A stretch of 64,000 nucleotides of DNA, from contig NZ_CP114588.1 of assembly GCF_027286325.1 (NCBI RefSeq), positions 1,178,001 through 1,242,000 on the forward strand. Direction: 5' to 3'. This DNA comes from Salinivibrio kushneri (GTDB taxonomy: Bacteria > Pseudomonadota > Gammaproteobacteria > Enterobacterales > Vibrionaceae). The position numbers and the translations under genes were made by a program. The notes under the pieces were generated by a model, which saw only the letters and a list, made by a program, of their open reading frames with translations, was not told where the DNA came from and did no database searches. This document shows, piece after piece, positions 1 to 10,832 of the stretch (positions are counted from its first letter, which is position 1; each line of letters opens with the position of its first letter).

Positions 1-354
1 TACGTAGAAGCGGGAGCGGACATGATTTTCCCCGAAGCCATGCAAACGCTCGAGCAGTATCAAGCCTTTGTCGAGCAAGTAAAGGTGCCGGTGCTGGCGA
101 ATATCACCGAGTTCGGTCAAACCCCACTGTTCACCAGCCAAGAGTTGGCGGGCGTGGGGGTCAGCATGGTGCTGTATCCACTCTCTGCGTTTCGTGCCAT
201 GAACCAAGCCGCTCTCAATGTATATCAACACCTGCTGGATGATGGCCACCAGAAAAACGTGGTCGACACCATGCAAACCCGTGATGCCCTTTATGACTTC
301 TTGGGCTATCACGCCTACGAACAGCAATTGGATCGCCTATTTGGAAAAGAGTGA
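1..354 (+). CDS. prpB: 2-methylisocitrate lyase PrpB (C-terminal part)
   Basis: Last 117 residues of an enzyme that splits 2-methylisocitrate into pyruvate and succinate, the final step of the cytoplasmic 2-methylcitrate cycle for propionate. The window opens inside the gene; reading frame 1 is open from base 1 and ends in TGA. The segment [11 protein letters not shown] matches the conserved barrel region of the isocitrate lyase/PEP mutase superfamily. Family members are about 290-295 residues, so roughly 175 residues including the catalytic cysteine lie upstream of the window. It is followed by prpC, prpD and prpE in the same direction, which fixes the identity. Confidence 0.93.
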   Translation, partial: YVEAGADMIFPEAMQTLEQYQAFVEQVKVPVLANITEFGQTPLFTSQELAGVGVSMVLYPLSAFRAMNQAALNVYQHLLDDGHQKNVVDTMQTRDALYDFLGYHAYEQQLDRLFGKE

Positions 355-468
355 TCACAGACGCACACCCTCGGTGTGAAAACGTCGGTTACACCACTGG
401 AATTATCGCCACGTTCACGGATTCATGCAGCGGTTGAATCTGATGGCATCAAAGGAAAGGAGCCAATC

Positions 469-1620
469 ATGACAAATGTCGCCGTCGCACCCAAAGACAA
501 AGCCATCTCCGGCGCGGGCCTTCGCGGCCAAAGTGCCGGCACCACCGCCTTGTGTACGGTGGGGCAAACCGGCACCGGATTAACCTATCGCGGTTATGAC
601 ATTACCGATTTAGCCAATCACGCCCAATTTGAGGAAGTGGCTTACCTGCTACTCAAAGGCCAACTCCCCAATCGCCAAGCGCTGGCTGACTACACAGAAA
701 CCTTGGTCGGCAAGCGGGGGTTACCTGACGCCTTAAAGGCCGTGCTGGAGCGAATTCCTGCCAATGCGCACCCCATGGATGTGATGCGTACTGGTTGCTC
801 GATGCTGGGTAATTTGGATCAAGAGACCGACTTTAGTGAGCAAGCGGATAAAACCGATACCCTGCTGGCGATGTTGCCGGCCATTATCTGCTATTGGTAC
901 CGCTACTCGCATGATGGCGTGCGAGTCGATACCTATCAGCCGGAGGTGAAAAGCATTGGCGGTTACTTCCTCAAAATGCTCACTGATGAAACCCCGTCGC
1001 CACTGCATGAATCCGTGATGCATTGCTCGCTGGTGCTGTATGCCGAGCATGAGTTCAATGCCTCGACCTTTACCGCCCGTGTGTGTGCGTCCACTTTGTC
1101 TGATTTGCACTCTTGCATTACCGCGGCCATCGGCAGCTTGCGCGGCCCATTGCATGGCGGTGCCAATGAAGCGGCGATGGCGATGCTAGAACAATGGCGC
1201 ACACCTGACGAAGCCGAAGCAGGGTTAATGCAAATGCTCGCCAATAAAGACAAGGTGATGGGCTTTGGCCATGCGATTTATCGTGAGTCCGACCCCCGCA
1301 ATGCGCTTATCAAACATTGGTCGAAACAGCTGGCGGAAAACGCACCAGACGCTTGGCTGTACGACGTGTCTGAGCGGGTCGAACAAGTGATGAAGCGCGA
1401 GAAAGGCTTGTTTCCCAATGCCGATTTTTATCACGCATCGGCCTATCACTTTATGGGGATCCCAACCAAATTGTTTACTCCGATTTTTGTGATGAGCCGA
1501 GTAACGGGCTGGGCGGCGCATGTGTTTGAGCAGCGCGCCAATAACCGCATTATTCGCCCAAGTGCCGATTACGACGGCCCTGAACACCAAGATTGGCTAC
1601 CTATCGATCAGCGCTCTTAA
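469..1620 (+). CDS. prpC: 2-methylcitrate synthase PrpC
   Basis: Condenses propionyl-CoA with oxaloacetate to 2-methylcitrate. The 383-residue product is close to the usual length (about 385-390). The three citrate-synthase catalytic residues are visible: His229 in GPLHGGAN, His268 in [14 protein letters not shown] and Asp319 in [10 protein letters not shown] chose the ATG at 469 because AAAGGAGCC precedes it at good spacing and homologues start near here. The frame stays open back to 376, but the extra 31 residues look non-coding. It lies 114 bases after prpB and 43 bases before prpD, an operon arrangement. Confidence 0.96.
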   Translation: MTNVAVAPKDKAISGAGLRGQSAGTTALCTVGQTGTGLTYRGYDITDLANHAQFEEVAYLLLKGQLPNRQALADYTETLVGKRGLPDALKAVLERIPANAHPMDVMRTGCSMLGNLDQETDFSEQADKTDTLLAMLPAIICYWYRYSHDGVRVDTYQPEVKSIGGYFLKMLTDETPSPLHESVMHCSLVLYAEHEFNASTFTARVCASTLSDLHSCITAAIGSLRGPLHGGANEAAMAMLEQWRTPDEAEAGLMQMLANKDKVMGFGHAIYRESDPRNALIKHWSKQLAENAPDAWLYDVSERVEQVMKREKGLFPNADFYHASAYHFMGIPTKLFTPIFVMSRVTGWAAHVFEQRANNRIIRPSADYDGPEHQDWLPIDQRS

Positions 1621-1663
1621 TCAGCGCGCATTCACCCGATTGAAACCACAGAAGGAATTGACC

Positions 1664-3115
1664 ATGAGCAACAACGTAGAACTGAACCAGCGCCCTGACC
1701 CTGATGCCTTATTGGTGCAAATTGCTGACTATGTCGATAGCACGCCAATTGCCTCGGCAGAGGCCTACAACACCGCACGCAACTGTTTGATGGATACCCT
1801 TGGCTGTGGCTTGCTGGCGCTACGTTTCCCTGAATGTACCAAACACCTGGGGCCACTGGTGCCGGGCACCACAGTACGCCACGGGGCGCGGGTGCCGGGC
1901 ACCTCTCACGAGCTTGATCCGGTCACTGCCGCGTTTAATATCGGCTGTATTATTCGCTGGCTCGATTTTAACGATACTTGGCTCGCCGCCGAGTGGGGCC
2001 ATCCGTCTGATAACTTGGGCGGAATTTTGGCCACCGCCGATTATTTAAGCCGCGTGGCCGTGGCCGAAGGCAAACCACCACTCACCATGCGCGATGTGTT
2101 GACCGCGATGATCAAAGCGCATGAGATCCAAGGCGTGCTCGCCCTTGAGAATAGCTTTAACCGTGTCGGGCTCGATCACGTTTTATTGGTGCGCGTGGCA
2201 TCAACAGCCGTGGTCACCAAAATGCTGGGCGGTAATCGCGATCAGATCATTGATGCCGTCTCACAAGTTTGGGTGGATGGCTGTGCGCTGCGCACCTACC
2301 GCCATGCGCCGAACGCCGGTTCACGCAAATCGTGGGCGGCGGGCGATGCCACCTCCCGCGCGGTGCGGTTGGCGATGATCACCATGAAAGGCGAGATGGG
2401 CTTGCCGTCGGTGCTCAGCGCACCTAAGTGGGGCTATTACGATGTGCTGTTTAACGGCAACGCCTTTAGTATCAAGCAAGACTTTGCCAGCTACGTAATG
2501 GAAAACGTACTGTTTAAGATTTCCTTCCCTGCTGAGTTTCATGCTCAAACCGCGGTGGAAGCGGCGGTGACTTTACATTCACAGGTGAAAGACCGGGTGG
2601 ATGAGATTGAACGTATTGAAATCACCACCCATGAATCGGCCATTCGCATCATTTCCAAAGAAGGGGAGTTGGCTAACCCGGCTGACCGTGACCACTGCCT
2701 GCAATACATGGTGGCAGTACCGCTGCTATACGGCAACCTAGTGGCCGAGCACTATGAAGACGCCTTCCATCACGCCGACCCGCGTATTGACGCGCTACGG
2801 CAAAAAATGGTGATCAAAGAAGACCCACGCTATAGCGCGGAATACCTAGAAGATGACAAGCGCTCGATTGCCAATGCGATCCAAATCTTCTTTACCGATG
2901 GTAGCAGCACCGAACAAGTCGCGGTGGAATACCCGATTGGTCACCGCCGCCGTCGCGAAGAAGGGATCCCTGTGCTGGAGCAAAAATTCCGCACTAACTT
3001 GGCGACTCGGTTCCCGCACGCACAAAGCGAAAGAATCGCCGCTTTGTGTAGCGATCAGGCCGCGCTGGAAAAAACGCCGGTGCACGAATTTATGTCGCTG
3101 TTTGTGATTAACTAA
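1664..3115 (+). CDS. prpD: 2-methylcitrate dehydratase PrpD
   Basis: Dehydrates 2-methylcitrate to 2-methyl-cis-aconitate; member of the MmgE/PrpD family, independent of an iron-sulfur cluster. The product is 483 residues, the length I remember for the E. coli protein. The family stretch [22 protein letters not shown] is well conserved near residues 105-130. The start at 1664 follows GAAGGAATTGACC; the frame is open upstream into prpC, but that part is only overlap. Many Vibrio carry AcnD plus PrpF for this step instead; neither appears next to these genes here. Confidence 0.95.
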   Translation: MSNNVELNQRPDPDALLVQIADYVDSTPIASAEAYNTARNCLMDTLGCGLLALRFPECTKHLGPLVPGTTVRHGARVPGTSHELDPVTAAFNIGCIIRWLDFNDTWLAAEWGHPSDNLGGILATADYLSRVAVAEGKPPLTMRDVLTAMIKAHEIQGVLALENSFNRVGLDHVLLVRVASTAVVTKMLGGNRDQIIDAVSQVWVDGCALRTYRHAPNAGSRKSWAAGDATSRAVRLAMITMKGEMGLPSVLSAPKWGYYDVLFNGNAFSIKQDFASYVMENVLFKISFPAEFHAQTAVEAAVTLHSQVKDRVDEIERIEITTHESAIRIISKEGELANPADRDHCLQYMVAVPLLYGNLVAEHYEDAFHHADPRIDALRQKMVIKEDPRYSAEYLEDDKRSIANAIQIFFTDGSSTEQVAVEYPIGHRRRREEGIPVLEQKFRTNLATRFPHAQSERIAALCSDQAALEKTPVHEFMSLFVIN

Positions 3116-3180
3116 GCACGTTCTAAACACGTTGCTTGCTAACTCATCGCTCGCTGATAGCGGGCGATAAGGAGCCGCTT

Positions 3181-5064
3181 ATGCAAGAAGCCAGTTACCA
3201 GCACCATGCGGATTGGGCCAGCCGCGATCCTGAAGGGTTTTGGCAGGCGCAGGCCAAACAGCTTGATTGGTTCACCTTTCCACAAACCATTCTTAGTAAA
3301 GACGACAATGGCATTGAGCGCTGGTTTGCCGATGGCACTATGAACACCGCGTACATGGCACTCGATGCGCATGTTGAACAAGGTCGGGGCGAACAAACCG
3401 CGCTTATTTACGACTCACCGGTTACCGATAAAAAAACCACCTACACCTATTCGGCGTTGCGTGACTACGTGGCGAAAGTTGCGGGCATGCTGGCAGGGTT
3501 AGGGGTTGAAAAGGGGGATCGCGTGGTGATTTATATGCCCATGATCCCAGAAGCCACCGTGGCGATGCTCGCGTGTGCGCGGCTTGGGGCGATCCATTCG
3601 GTGGTGTTTGGTGGCTTTGCCCCGAACGAGCTGGCCGTACGGATTGAAGATGCGGAGCCCAAAGTGGTGCTCACCGCTTCGTGCGGCATTGAGGGCGCGA
3701 AAACCTTGGCCTATAAGCCGATGGTTGATCAAGCCATCATGGACAGTCGCTACAAACCCGACCATGTGGTGGTCTATCAGCGTGCGATGTGTCGTGCCAA
3801 TTTAGACAATCCGCGTGATGCTGATTGGGCGGCGCTATTAGCTGAAGCCAACCCTGCGTCGCCGGTGCCCGTCAATGCCACCGATCCTTTATATATCCTT
3901 TATACCTCCGGCACCACGGGCAAACCCAAAGGCGTAGTGCGTGACAATGGCGGCCACGCGGTGGCGATGAAGTACAGCATGAGCGCGATTTACAACGTCA
4001 AACCCGGCGAGGTGTTTTGGGCCGCTTCGGATGTTGGCTGGGTAGTGGGGCACTCGTATATTGTCTATGCCCCTTTGCTACACGGCTGCACCACGGTGAT
4101 GTTTGAAGGTAAGCCAGTCGGTACACCGGATGCGGGGGCGTTTTGGCGCGTATGTGATGAGTATAACGTCAGCATCTTATTCTCGGCGCCTACCGCTTTT
4201 AGGGCGATTAAAAAGCAAGACCCAAACGGTGAACACCTTGCGCGCTATCCGATGACATCTTTACGTACGGTGTTTATGGCCGGCGAACGGCTTGATCCAC
4301 CGACATTGGAATGGGTGGAAGAAAAGACCCAGCGACCCGTGGTCGATCACTGGTGGCAAACCGAAACCGGCTGGGCGATTGCGGGCAATCCATTGGGGTT
4401 AACCTGCTTTGCCACCAAGCCCGGTTCGGCAACCATGCCAAGTCCTGGTTATCAGGTGTGTATTCTCGATGAAATGGGTGATCCTGCCGCACCAAACCAG
4501 CAAGGGTACATTGCCGTGAAGCGTCCCCTACCACCTAGCTGCCTACCGACGGTGTGGCGCAACCACGATCGCTTTGAAGCCGGCTATCTCAGCCAGTTCC
4601 CAGGCTATTATGTCTCTGGTGATGGTGGCTATATGGATGAAGATGGCTACGTATTTGTGATGGGACGGATTGACGATGTGATTAACGTCGCGGGCCACCG
4701 TTTATCGACCGGAGAAATGGAAGAGGTACTAGGCAGTCATGAAGCGGTCGCTGAGTGTGCGGTGGTGGGCATGCACGATGAGCTCAAAGGCCAATTGCCG
4801 CTTGGCTTGGTGGTACTGAAAGACGGTTTTGTCTCAGTGAGTGGCGAGATCGAACAGGAATTGGTGCAGCGTGTGCGGGATCAAATTGGCGCGATTGCTT
4901 GCTTCAAAAAAGCAGTGATCGTCGATAAGTTACCTAAAACACGGTCAGGTAAAATCTTGCGTCGCATTATTCGTCAAATGGCGGATGGCGAGGCTTATCA
5001 CGTGCCCTCGACGATTGATGATCCGAGTAGTTTGGAGACCATTGCCTCGGCGCTTTCACATTAG
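3181..5064 (+). CDS. prpE: propionyl-CoA synthetase PrpE
   Basis: Activates propionate to propionyl-CoA through an acyl-adenylate and so feeds PrpC. The 627-residue protein has the ANL-superfamily layout: AMP-binding motif YTSGTTGKPKG near residues 240-250, the acetyl-CoA-synthetase-type motif WWQTETGW, and the C-terminal PKTRSGKILRR whose lysine is catalytic for adenylation. Start 3181 is preceded by ATAAGGAGCC. It is the last gene of the prp run, followed by a hairpin with a T tract (5094-5123). Confidence 0.95.
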   Translation: MQEASYQHHADWASRDPEGFWQAQAKQLDWFTFPQTILSKDDNGIERWFADGTMNTAYMALDAHVEQGRGEQTALIYDSPVTDKKTTYTYSALRDYVAKVAGMLAGLGVEKGDRVVIYMPMIPEATVAMLACARLGAIHSVVFGGFAPNELAVRIEDAEPKVVLTASCGIEGAKTLAYKPMVDQAIMDSRYKPDHVVVYQRAMCRANLDNPRDADWAALLAEANPASPVPVNATDPLYILYTSGTTGKPKGVVRDNGGHAVAMKYSMSAIYNVKPGEVFWAASDVGWVVGHSYIVYAPLLHGCTTVMFEGKPVGTPDAGAFWRVCDEYNVSILFSAPTAFRAIKKQDPNGEHLARYPMTSLRTVFMAGERLDPPTLEWVEEKTQRPVVDHWWQTETGWAIAGNPLGLTCFATKPGSATMPSPGYQVCILDEMGDPAAPNQQGYIAVKRPLPPSCLPTVWRNHDRFEAGYLSQFPGYYVSGDGGYMDEDGYVFVMGRIDDVINVAGHRLSTGEMEEVLGSHEAVAECAVVGMHDELKGQLPLGLVVLKDGFVSVSGEIEQELVQRVRDQIGAIACFKKAVIVDKLPKTRSGKILRRIIRQMADGEAYHVPSTIDDPSSLETIASALSH

Positions 5065-5093
5065 ATGCAAAGGCTGTGAGCACTATAGAAAGG

Positions 5094-5123
5094 CGTGGCA
5101 CCTCTGTGTGCCGCGTTTTATTT
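5094..5123 (+). terminator. terminator after prpE
   Basis: CGTGGCAC at 5094-5101 can pair with GTGCCGCG at 5108-5115 (one G-U pair), followed by TTTTATTT. It sits between prpE and the convergent GGDEF gene. Confidence 0.6.
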
Positions 5124-5139
5124 GATTCTTCTACACCGC

Positions 5140-6120
5140 TTAGCGCTCATCACCGCTGTTGGCCTTTTTACCCATTTTTTGTTGATACATCTTGGTATCC
5201 GCTTCATCCAACAAGTCATCTAATCCACGGTGCGAGGTGGCCGAGCTGGTCGCAATCCCTTGGCTAAATGAAAGGGGATAGGTATGGCGATTAATCTGGT
5301 TAAACCGCTCAACCACGCCCGCAAAGCGCTCGAGTGCGTTTTCTGCTTCTTGGCGTCCGGCACCATAGAGAAATACCACAAACTCGTCCCCACCAAAGCG
5401 GGCGAACACATCCGATTCGCGCATATTGGCACGCAGCAAGTTCGCTAAGTGAGATAACGCGATATCCCCTTCAGCATGGCCGTAGGTATCATTAATCGCT
5501 TTAAAGTTATTTAAGTCTAAAAAAGCCAATGAATAAGGAGCATTAATCGACTGACAATGCTGCACCGCCCGGCTCGCCAGTTGCATAAAACCGCGTCGAT
5601 TAGAAATGCCAGTAATGTCATCAGTGTAAGCGGTATGGGCTGATGACAACTCACTTTCCGCCAATAGCGCCAGATCTTTCAAAAAGCGCACATCTTCTTG
5701 GCTAAAACGTCTTGGTTGAGTATCAATAACACACAGTGTGCCGATATTGGTGCCATCACTGAGAGACAGCGGGTGCCCGGCATAAAAGCGGATATGCGGG
5801 TCACCTGTCACCAAAGGATTATCGGCAAACCGCGGATCGGCACTGGCGTCTTGCACCACAAACGGCTGATTGCCCAAAATGGCGTGGCCGCAAAAAGAAA
5901 TATCGCGGGAGGTTTCGCGCACAGTCAGGCCAAAGCAGGATTTAAACCACTGACGATCGTTGTCAATCAAGCTAACGAGCGCGATCGGAACGTTGAATAA
6001 ACGTTTCGCTAAGCGGGTGATACGGTCAAAACGTTCTTCGTCTTCGCTATCGAGCAGGCCTGTTTCTTGCAGTTTTTTTAAACGCTGCTCTTCATCTTGT
6101 GGCTTTATGGGACTGAGCAT
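5140..6120 (-). CDS. GAF-GGDEF diguanylate cyclase
   Basis: Predicted cytoplasmic sensor that makes cyclic di-GMP. The 326-residue protein has an N-terminal GAF domain (about residues 25-160) and a GGDEF domain (about 165-320) with an intact FGGDEF active-site motif. An RESD sequence ends five residues before GGDEF, which fits the RxxD inhibitory I-site, so product inhibition is likely. There are no membrane segments and no EAL domain. It points toward prpE (convergent) and starts about 130 bases downstream of rlmI on the same strand. The ligand of the GAF domain is unknown. Confidence 0.92.
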   Translation of the reverse strand: MLSPIKPQDEEQRLKKLQETGLLDSEDEERFDRITRLAKRLFNVPIALVSLIDNDRQWFKSCFGLTVRETSRDISFCGHAILGNQPFVVQDASADPRFADNPLVTGDPHIRFYAGHPLSLSDGTNIGTLCVIDTQPRRFSQEDVRFLKDLALLAESELSSAHTAYTDDITGISNRRGFMQLASRAVQHCQSINAPYSLAFLDLNNFKAINDTYGHAEGDIALSHLANLLRANMRESDVFARFGGDEFVVFLYGAGRQEAENALERFAGVVERFNQINRHTYPLSFSQGIATSSATSHRGLDDLLDEADTKMYQQKMGKKANSGDER

Positions 6121-6177
6121 TCATACACTCCTGTTGCTAGCTCTCTAAATGCTGATTCTCTAAGAACAGTAGAGGGG

Positions 6178-6195
6178 CTAGACAGAAGTGTCTAG
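6178..6195. promoter_or_regulatory. palindrome upstream of the GGDEF gene
   Basis: CTAGACAGAAGTGTCTAG has two perfect 7-base arms about an off-centre GAAG and lies 58 bases upstream of the GGDEF start. It could be an operator. A second, GC-rich hairpin (6198-6205 with 6216-6223) lies beside it and may end rlmI transcripts, though it has no T tract. Confidence 0.3.
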
Positions 6196-6250
6196 GCCAG
6201 CAGGCGATATCTGCGGCCTGCTGACACAATATTGCGATACCGCTTGCGCG

Positions 6251-7438
6251 TTATTGCACCAGGCAAGCAAAGCCTTTCAGGTAGAACCCTTCCGGGTAGG
6301 CACTGTGCGTGGGGTGGTCGGCGGCTTGTGAAAAGCGCTCAATAAACTGCATATTTTTACCCGCATCCAAGGCCGCATCTGCGAGGATCTTCTGGAACAA
6401 TCCCGCGTCCATTAGCCCTGAACATGAATAACTGAGCAGCACACCGCCTGGATTCAGCAGCTGCATGGCGAGCATGTTGATATCTTTATACCCACGGCAC
6501 GCGCCGTTCAGTTGGGATTTCGACTCGGCAAACTTAGGTGGGTCCATCACAATCACGTCAAAGCGCTCGCCTTGTTCGCGATAAGTGCGCAGTAGCTTGA
6601 ACACATCGGCATTGACAAATTCCGCGCGGGTGAGATCAAAGCCGTTTCGCGCCGCATTGGCTTTCGCTTTGTCGAGCGCAGGCTGTGACACATCGACATT
6701 AGTGACATGTTTGGCATTGCCTTTTTGCGCATACAAGCCAAAGCCGCCAGTATAACAAAAGCAGTTTAAGACACGTTTGCCATCCATGTATTTCACCGCT
6801 TGTTCGCGACTATCACGCTGGTCGAGATAAAAACCGGTTTTATGGCCGTTAGCAATATCAACCTCAATCGTCACGCCATTTTCTTCGATGATGACGGACG
6901 CAGGCGGCTCCTCACCGTGCAGTATCCCCACACGAGGCTTGAGGCCTTCTTTTTTACGAATCGCCACATCGGAGCGCTCATAGATATGACAATCTGGAAA
7001 CTCGGTGCGTAGGGCGGTGACCAGATTATCACGCTGGGCATCCGCGCCGGCGCTGAGCAATTGGCACACCAAGTAGTTATCGTACTTGTCGACAGTGATG
7101 CCGGGGACACCGTCTGACTCGGCGGCTAAGAGACGATAACCGGTCAAGCCATCACGCTCGGCGAGCATGGTACGTAGCGGTTTTGCCGCACGAATACGGG
7201 CAAGGAAAAAGTCACTGTCGATGGGGGTTTTTTCAAAGCACCACATGCGTACCCGAATTTGCGATTGTGGCGAGAACGCGCCAAGGCCTAAAAACTCGCC
7301 TTGATGATCACAGACAGTGACAGTGTCACCTAAACCTGGCTTTCCTTCAATACGGGCAATGCCGCGCGAGAAAATCCAGGGGTGGCGGCGTTTGATCGAT
7401 TTATCGCGGCCTTTGGCAAGATACACAGTGGCAGTCAT
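6251..7438 (-). CDS. rlmI: 23S rRNA m5C1962 methyltransferase RlmI
   Basis: SAM-dependent methyltransferase that modifies C1962 of 23S rRNA. The 395-residue product matches the usual ~396. It has an N-terminal PUA-like domain (residues 1-75, with [12 protein letters not shown]), a Rossmann-type SAM site ([15 protein letters not shown] near 225) and the motif [14 protein letters not shown] near 295. The PUA-EEHYL-MTase layout is typical. rlmI next to yccX, tusE and yccA reproduces the E. coli order, although the chemoreceptor gene is inserted here. Confidence 0.94.
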   Translation of the reverse strand: MTATVYLAKGRDKSIKRRHPWIFSRGIARIEGKPGLGDTVTVCDHQGEFLGLGAFSPQSQIRVRMWCFEKTPIDSDFFLARIRAAKPLRTMLAERDGLTGYRLLAAESDGVPGITVDKYDNYLVCQLLSAGADAQRDNLVTALRTEFPDCHIYERSDVAIRKKEGLKPRVGILHGEEPPASVIIEENGVTIEVDIANGHKTGFYLDQRDSREQAVKYMDGKRVLNCFCYTGGFGLYAQKGNAKHVTNVDVSQPALDKAKANAARNGFDLTRAEFVNADVFKLLRTYREQGERFDVIVMDPPKFAESKSQLNGACRGYKDINMLAMQLLNPGGVLLSYSCSGLMDAGLFQKILADAALDAGKNMQFIERFSQAADHPTHSAYPEGFYLKGFACLVQ

Positions 7439-7518
7439 GATGGTGTCCTAACGATTGATGATGGATAGGCAAAGCAAAAAAGGGCGGGTATTGTCGAGCA
7501 AGGTCAGGGGGATTGCAA

Positions 7519-7545
7519 TAAAAACGCGCCCAGAGAAGGGCGCGT
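7519..7545 (-). terminator. terminator of the chemoreceptor gene
   Basis: ACGCGCCC (7524-7531) and GGGCGCGT (7538-7545) form a perfect 8-bp stem. On the minus strand it is followed by TTTTTATT, as expected just after the chemoreceptor stop codon. Confidence 0.75.
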
Positions 7546-7577
7546 GATTACAAGCGTGAGGGGGTAGACCTAGGCGT

Positions 7578-8951
7578 TTAGGTACGAAGCCCTGCCACCA
7601 AGGTTTTCAGCTGATGAGCTTGTGCGCCCAGCTCGCTGACTTCGGTGGCAGAATCACGCAGCATTTGTGCCACTTGGGTTGATTGGCTGCGTACTTGTTC
7701 GACGTCTTGCGAAATTGTGCCCGCGACATTGCCTTGCTGTTCGGCAGCGGCCGCAATCTCGGTGCTGCGATCGGCGATGGTGCCACTGCGCTCAGCGATT
7801 TGGCTGATTTCGGTATCAATTTCTTGCACCGCTGCCTCGCTGGCGGACGCATTTTCAACCGTGCCTTCCATCACGCGGCGCAGATCCGCGGTATGCGTTT
7901 GCAGTGATTCAATCATAGACTGAATATCAACCGTTGACTCTTGGGTGCGACTGGCCAGTGTGCGTACTTCATCGGCCACCACGGCAAAGCCGCGGCCTTG
8001 TTCACCGGCACGTGCCGCTTCAATCGCCGCATTCAGCGCCAACAAGTTGGTTTGTTCACTGATGCCATTGATGGTGGTCACCACGGTGCCAATTTGCTCG
8101 GCGTTTTTGCTCAGCTCGCTGACTTTATCCGCCGCTTGGGCAATTTCGCTGGCAAGGCCGTTAATCGCGGCCATGGTTTGCTGGACTTGCTGACGTCCTT
8201 GGTTCGCCGCTTCGGTGGCCTCTTGCGTTTGGGTTGAGGTGTCCGTGGCATGGCTGGCCACTTCGCGAATCGAGCCTGCCATTTCTTCGGTGGCACTGGC
8301 CAGTGAATCAAGATACTGGCGCTGACTCTCACCCAAGGCTTCACTCTCATCGCTACGCTGCTGCAAGCTTGCTGACAAGCCATCCATCATCTCAGCGCTT
8401 TGTTGAATCGCCTTCACCAAGTTTTGCTCGCGCTCAAGCACTTTATCGATAGTGACGGCAATTTGGCTAAACTCATCACGAACAGGAATAAAGTTCATTC
8501 GGTAGCTCAGCTCACCATCTGCTAGCTTTAATAAGGCTTGGTTCATGGTGTACATCGCGCCGCCAATAAAAGTCATGATGTAGTAAATCAGTACTGCAAT
8601 CACCAGAACCATACCGATCAGCAGGCTCCAGTCGGTGGCGCTCATATGGCTAAACAGTGAGCCGTCAAGTTGATAGACAAGCTCATTACCATTGAACGTA
8701 AAACCGGTTTGCTGGTTATTGAGCAGGGTTTGTATCTCACCTTTCGGGAGGTCGTATTTATCAACTATCGCTTGAATGGCTTGGCCTTCCGCTTCCATCT
8801 TGTGTGCCACACGGGTATCCGAGGCGGCATCCAAGGTAAGCGCAATCACAACCATTGCGAGCAAGGGGAGGAAAAAGATAAGGTAAAATTTTTCTTGTAG
8901 CCGAAGGTGGATAAAATATTTATCAATCCATCGAAACGCAACTTCTTTCAT
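7578..8951 (-). CDS. methyl-accepting chemotaxis protein
   Basis: Membrane chemoreceptor that signals through CheA/CheW. The 457-residue protein has a first membrane segment near residues 24-43, a short periplasmic region of about 65 residues, a second segment near 108-130, a HAMP region, and a signalling domain whose tip [20 protein letters not shown] and following [12 protein letters not shown] are intact. The small sensor region gives no clue to the ligand. It has its own terminator and stands between rlmI and yccX, so it is probably transcribed alone. Confidence 0.94.
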   Translation of the reverse strand: MKEVAFRWIDKYFIHLRLQEKFYLIFFLPLLAMVVIALTLDAASDTRVAHKMEAEGQAIQAIVDKYDLPKGEIQTLLNNQQTGFTFNGNELVYQLDGSLFSHMSATDWSLLIGMVLVIAVLIYYIMTFIGGAMYTMNQALLKLADGELSYRMNFIPVRDEFSQIAVTIDKVLEREQNLVKAIQQSAEMMDGLSASLQQRSDESEALGESQRQYLDSLASATEEMAGSIREVASHATDTSTQTQEATEAANQGRQQVQQTMAAINGLASEIAQAADKVSELSKNAEQIGTVVTTINGISEQTNLLALNAAIEAARAGEQGRGFAVVADEVRTLASRTQESTVDIQSMIESLQTHTADLRRVMEGTVENASASEAAVQEIDTEISQIAERSGTIADRSTEIAAAAEQQGNVAGTISQDVEQVRSQSTQVAQMLRDSATEVSELGAQAHQLKTLVAGLRT

Positions 8952-9032
8952 GACGCCATCCTGTCAAACGACTTGTCTCATGTAGCGTTATACAGGTGTC
9001 GTTTTGCAATGGGAATATAGGAGAGGTGACAG

Positions 9033-9305
9033 ATGTCTCAAAAATGTGTCAAAGCCTATGTCACAGGTCACGTTCAGGGGGTTGGCTTTCGTTATCACAC
9101 CGCCCATGAGGCGTTGAAGCTCTCATTAACCGGATACGCGAAGAACCTGCCGGATGGTCACGTTGAGGTATTGGCTTGTGGACGCGAAGAGTCAGTGGAT
9201 TCGTTAATGGCCTGGTTAGATAAAGGGCCACCGACGGCGGGCGTCGATCAGGTTGATCAAGAGGACGCGGAATGGCGCGCCGTTGATGGCTTTGCCATCT
9301 TGTAG
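9033..9305 (+). CDS. yccX: acylphosphatase
   Basis: Small cytoplasmic enzyme (90 residues, family usual ~90-100) that hydrolyses acyl phosphates. The motif GHVQGVGFRYHT supplies the phosphate-binding loop and catalytic arginine, and AKNLPDGHVEV supplies the conserved asparagine. Start 9033 follows ATAGGAGAGGTGAC. It is divergent from the chemoreceptor gene and convergent with tusE, in the same neighbourhood as in E. coli. Confidence 0.94.
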   Translation: MSQKCVKAYVTGHVQGVGFRYHTAHEALKLSLTGYAKNLPDGHVEVLACGREESVDSLMAWLDKGPPTAGVDQVDQEDAEWRAVDGFAIL

Positions 9306-9356
9306 CGCCTTAGTAACAGGTCTCAATAGAAGAGAGCCTAGATCCAATCGTTACAT

Positions 9357-9379
9357 GCGCCGCGAAGGTGTGGCGGCGC
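9357..9379. terminator. hairpin between convergent yccX and tusE
   Basis: GCGCCGC (9357-9363) and GCGGCGC (9373-9379) form a perfect 7-bp GC stem with a 9-base loop between two convergent genes. There is no clear T tract, so terminator function is inferred from position. Confidence 0.4.
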
Positions 9380-9400
9380 TTGAACTATCGGCCTCGGTGA

Positions 9401-9730
9401 CTAGAGGCATTTCGCGGGCTTGGGTAAGCCTGCCAGCTTGGTGGCCTGTTTTGCCGGGCCTTTAGGGAACAGCTTAAACAAGTATTTGCTGTTACCTTTC
9501 TCCGGGCCGTATTCTTTTTCCATCGATTTAACCAACAAACGCACCGCTGGTGAGGTGTTGTACTCTTGATAGAAATGGCGGACGAAGTGAATCACCTCCC
9601 AATGGGCTTCGGTCAGCGCAATGTTTTCTTGTTCGGCAAGCAGCGGTACCAGGGCTTCGTGCCAATCATCCACATTTTTTAAATACCCTTGCGCATCCGT
9701 CGCAATGGTTTCACCTTCATACACCAGCAT
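9401..9730 (-). CDS. tusE: sulfurtransferase TusE
   Basis: Last carrier of the TusA-TusBCD-TusE sulfur relay. It accepts persulfide sulfur and passes it to MnmA for 2-thiolation of tRNA wobble uridine. The 109-residue protein is DsrC-like and ends PKPAKCL: the penultimate cysteine is the sulfur-carrying residue of the family. I chose the start at 9730 (protein begins MLVYEG) because AAAGGT precedes it and length fits; another in-frame ATG lies 7 codons upstream. Its neighbours yccX and yccA are conserved partners in gene order. Confidence 0.93.
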   Translation of the reverse strand: MLVYEGETIATDAQGYLKNVDDWHEALVPLLAEQENIALTEAHWEVIHFVRHFYQEYNTSPAVRLLVKSMEKEYGPEKGNSKYLFKLFPKGPAKQATKLAGLPKPAKCL

Positions 9731-9902
9731 ACTTTTACCTTTGTTCGTCATCTGACCGGACGTTATCGCTTTGATTGAGGCTGCAAAGCATAGCGAGCAG
9801 GGCGGGCGAGTGCAACTGGCGTTCACTGTGCCTGATGTGGCGCGCTTCACTGAGTGGGTGCGCCATTCAATCACACGCTTTTAGGGATAAAAAAGCAGCC
9901 AT

Positions 9903-9926
9903 AAAAAAAGCCGGCGCATGCCGGCT
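9903..9926 (-). terminator. terminator after yccA
   Basis: AGCCGGC (9909-9915) pairs with GCCGGCT (9920-9926). Read on the minus strand it is followed by a run of seven T, directly after the yccA stop. Confidence 0.8.
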
Positions 9927-9956
9927 CTTTGTGACTTACGGTTTAAAGCACGAGGC

Positions 9957-10625
9957 TTAGTCGTCGTTCATAAAGCCAAGAATGCTCAGCATATGAACGA
10001 AGATGTTGAAGATGTTCAAGTACAGCGACACGGTGGCGCGGATGTAGTTAGTCTCGCCGCCATTAATAATGTTGCTGGTGTCATACAGAATAAAGGCTGA
10101 GAAAATCAGTACCGCGATGGTGCTGATTGCCAAGCTCAGCGCTGGGATCTGCAAGAAGATGTTCGCGACCATCGCCACCAGTAGAGCAATCACACCCGCG
10201 ACCAAGAAACCACCCATGAAAGAGAAGTCTTTCTTAGAGGTAATGGCATACGCCGATAGGCCTAAGAACACCATACCTGTGGTCGCCAACGCCTGCATGA
10301 CAATTCCTGGGCCGCTAGACAGGCTCAGGTAGTAGGTCAAGGTTGGACCGAGTGAGGCACCCAGTAAGCCGGTAAACACGAAGGTCCATACAATACCGGC
10401 GGAAGAGTTCATGGTGCGTGGTAGCACAAAGAACACGATCGCCAACGCACCTAGGGTCATACCTAGCGACATCATTGGGCCGATGCCGACAGCGATAGCG
10501 ATAAAGGCCGCGATAGCACTGGTGATCAGTGTCATCGATAGCAGTGCATACGTATTACGTAGCACTTTGTTTGTAGATAACGCACTCTGCTGTGACTGGC
10601 TGTGCGAAACGATACGATCGTTCAT
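9957..10625 (-). CDS. yccA: Bax inhibitor-1 family membrane protein YccA
   Basis: Inner-membrane protein of the Bax inhibitor-1/UPF0005 family. In E. coli YccA binds FtsH and modulates its proteolysis of membrane proteins. The 222-residue product shows seven hydrophobic segments starting near residue 25 and the family-typical end FNIFVHMLSILGFMNDD. The position beside tusE and yccX is the conserved one. Confidence 0.92.
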   Translation of the reverse strand: MNDRIVSHSQSQQSALSTNKVLRNTYALLSMTLITSAIAAFIAIAVGIGPMMSLGMTLGALAIVFFVLPRTMNSSAGIVWTFVFTGLLGASLGPTLTYYLSLSSGPGIVMQALATTGMVFLGLSAYAITSKKDFSFMGGFLVAGVIALLVAMVANIFLQIPALSLAISTIAVLIFSAFILYDTSNIINGGETNYIRATVSLYLNIFNIFVHMLSILGFMNDD

Positions 10626-10832
10626 AACGTTCTCCCGGTTGGGTTAACAATCCATTTTTATATACGACAGTTATGTGGGCAGTCGTTCACTTTTTCAAGC
10701 CGCCCACGTCCTTAACCTAAACCACGACTGGCTTTTATAAGGTCAATAATACCTTATCCGCGCTCAACACCGATGGTGAAGTTGTAAAAGGATGTTAACC
10801 CAGCCCTTTAAGCGCGAACAAGGTAAACTTTG

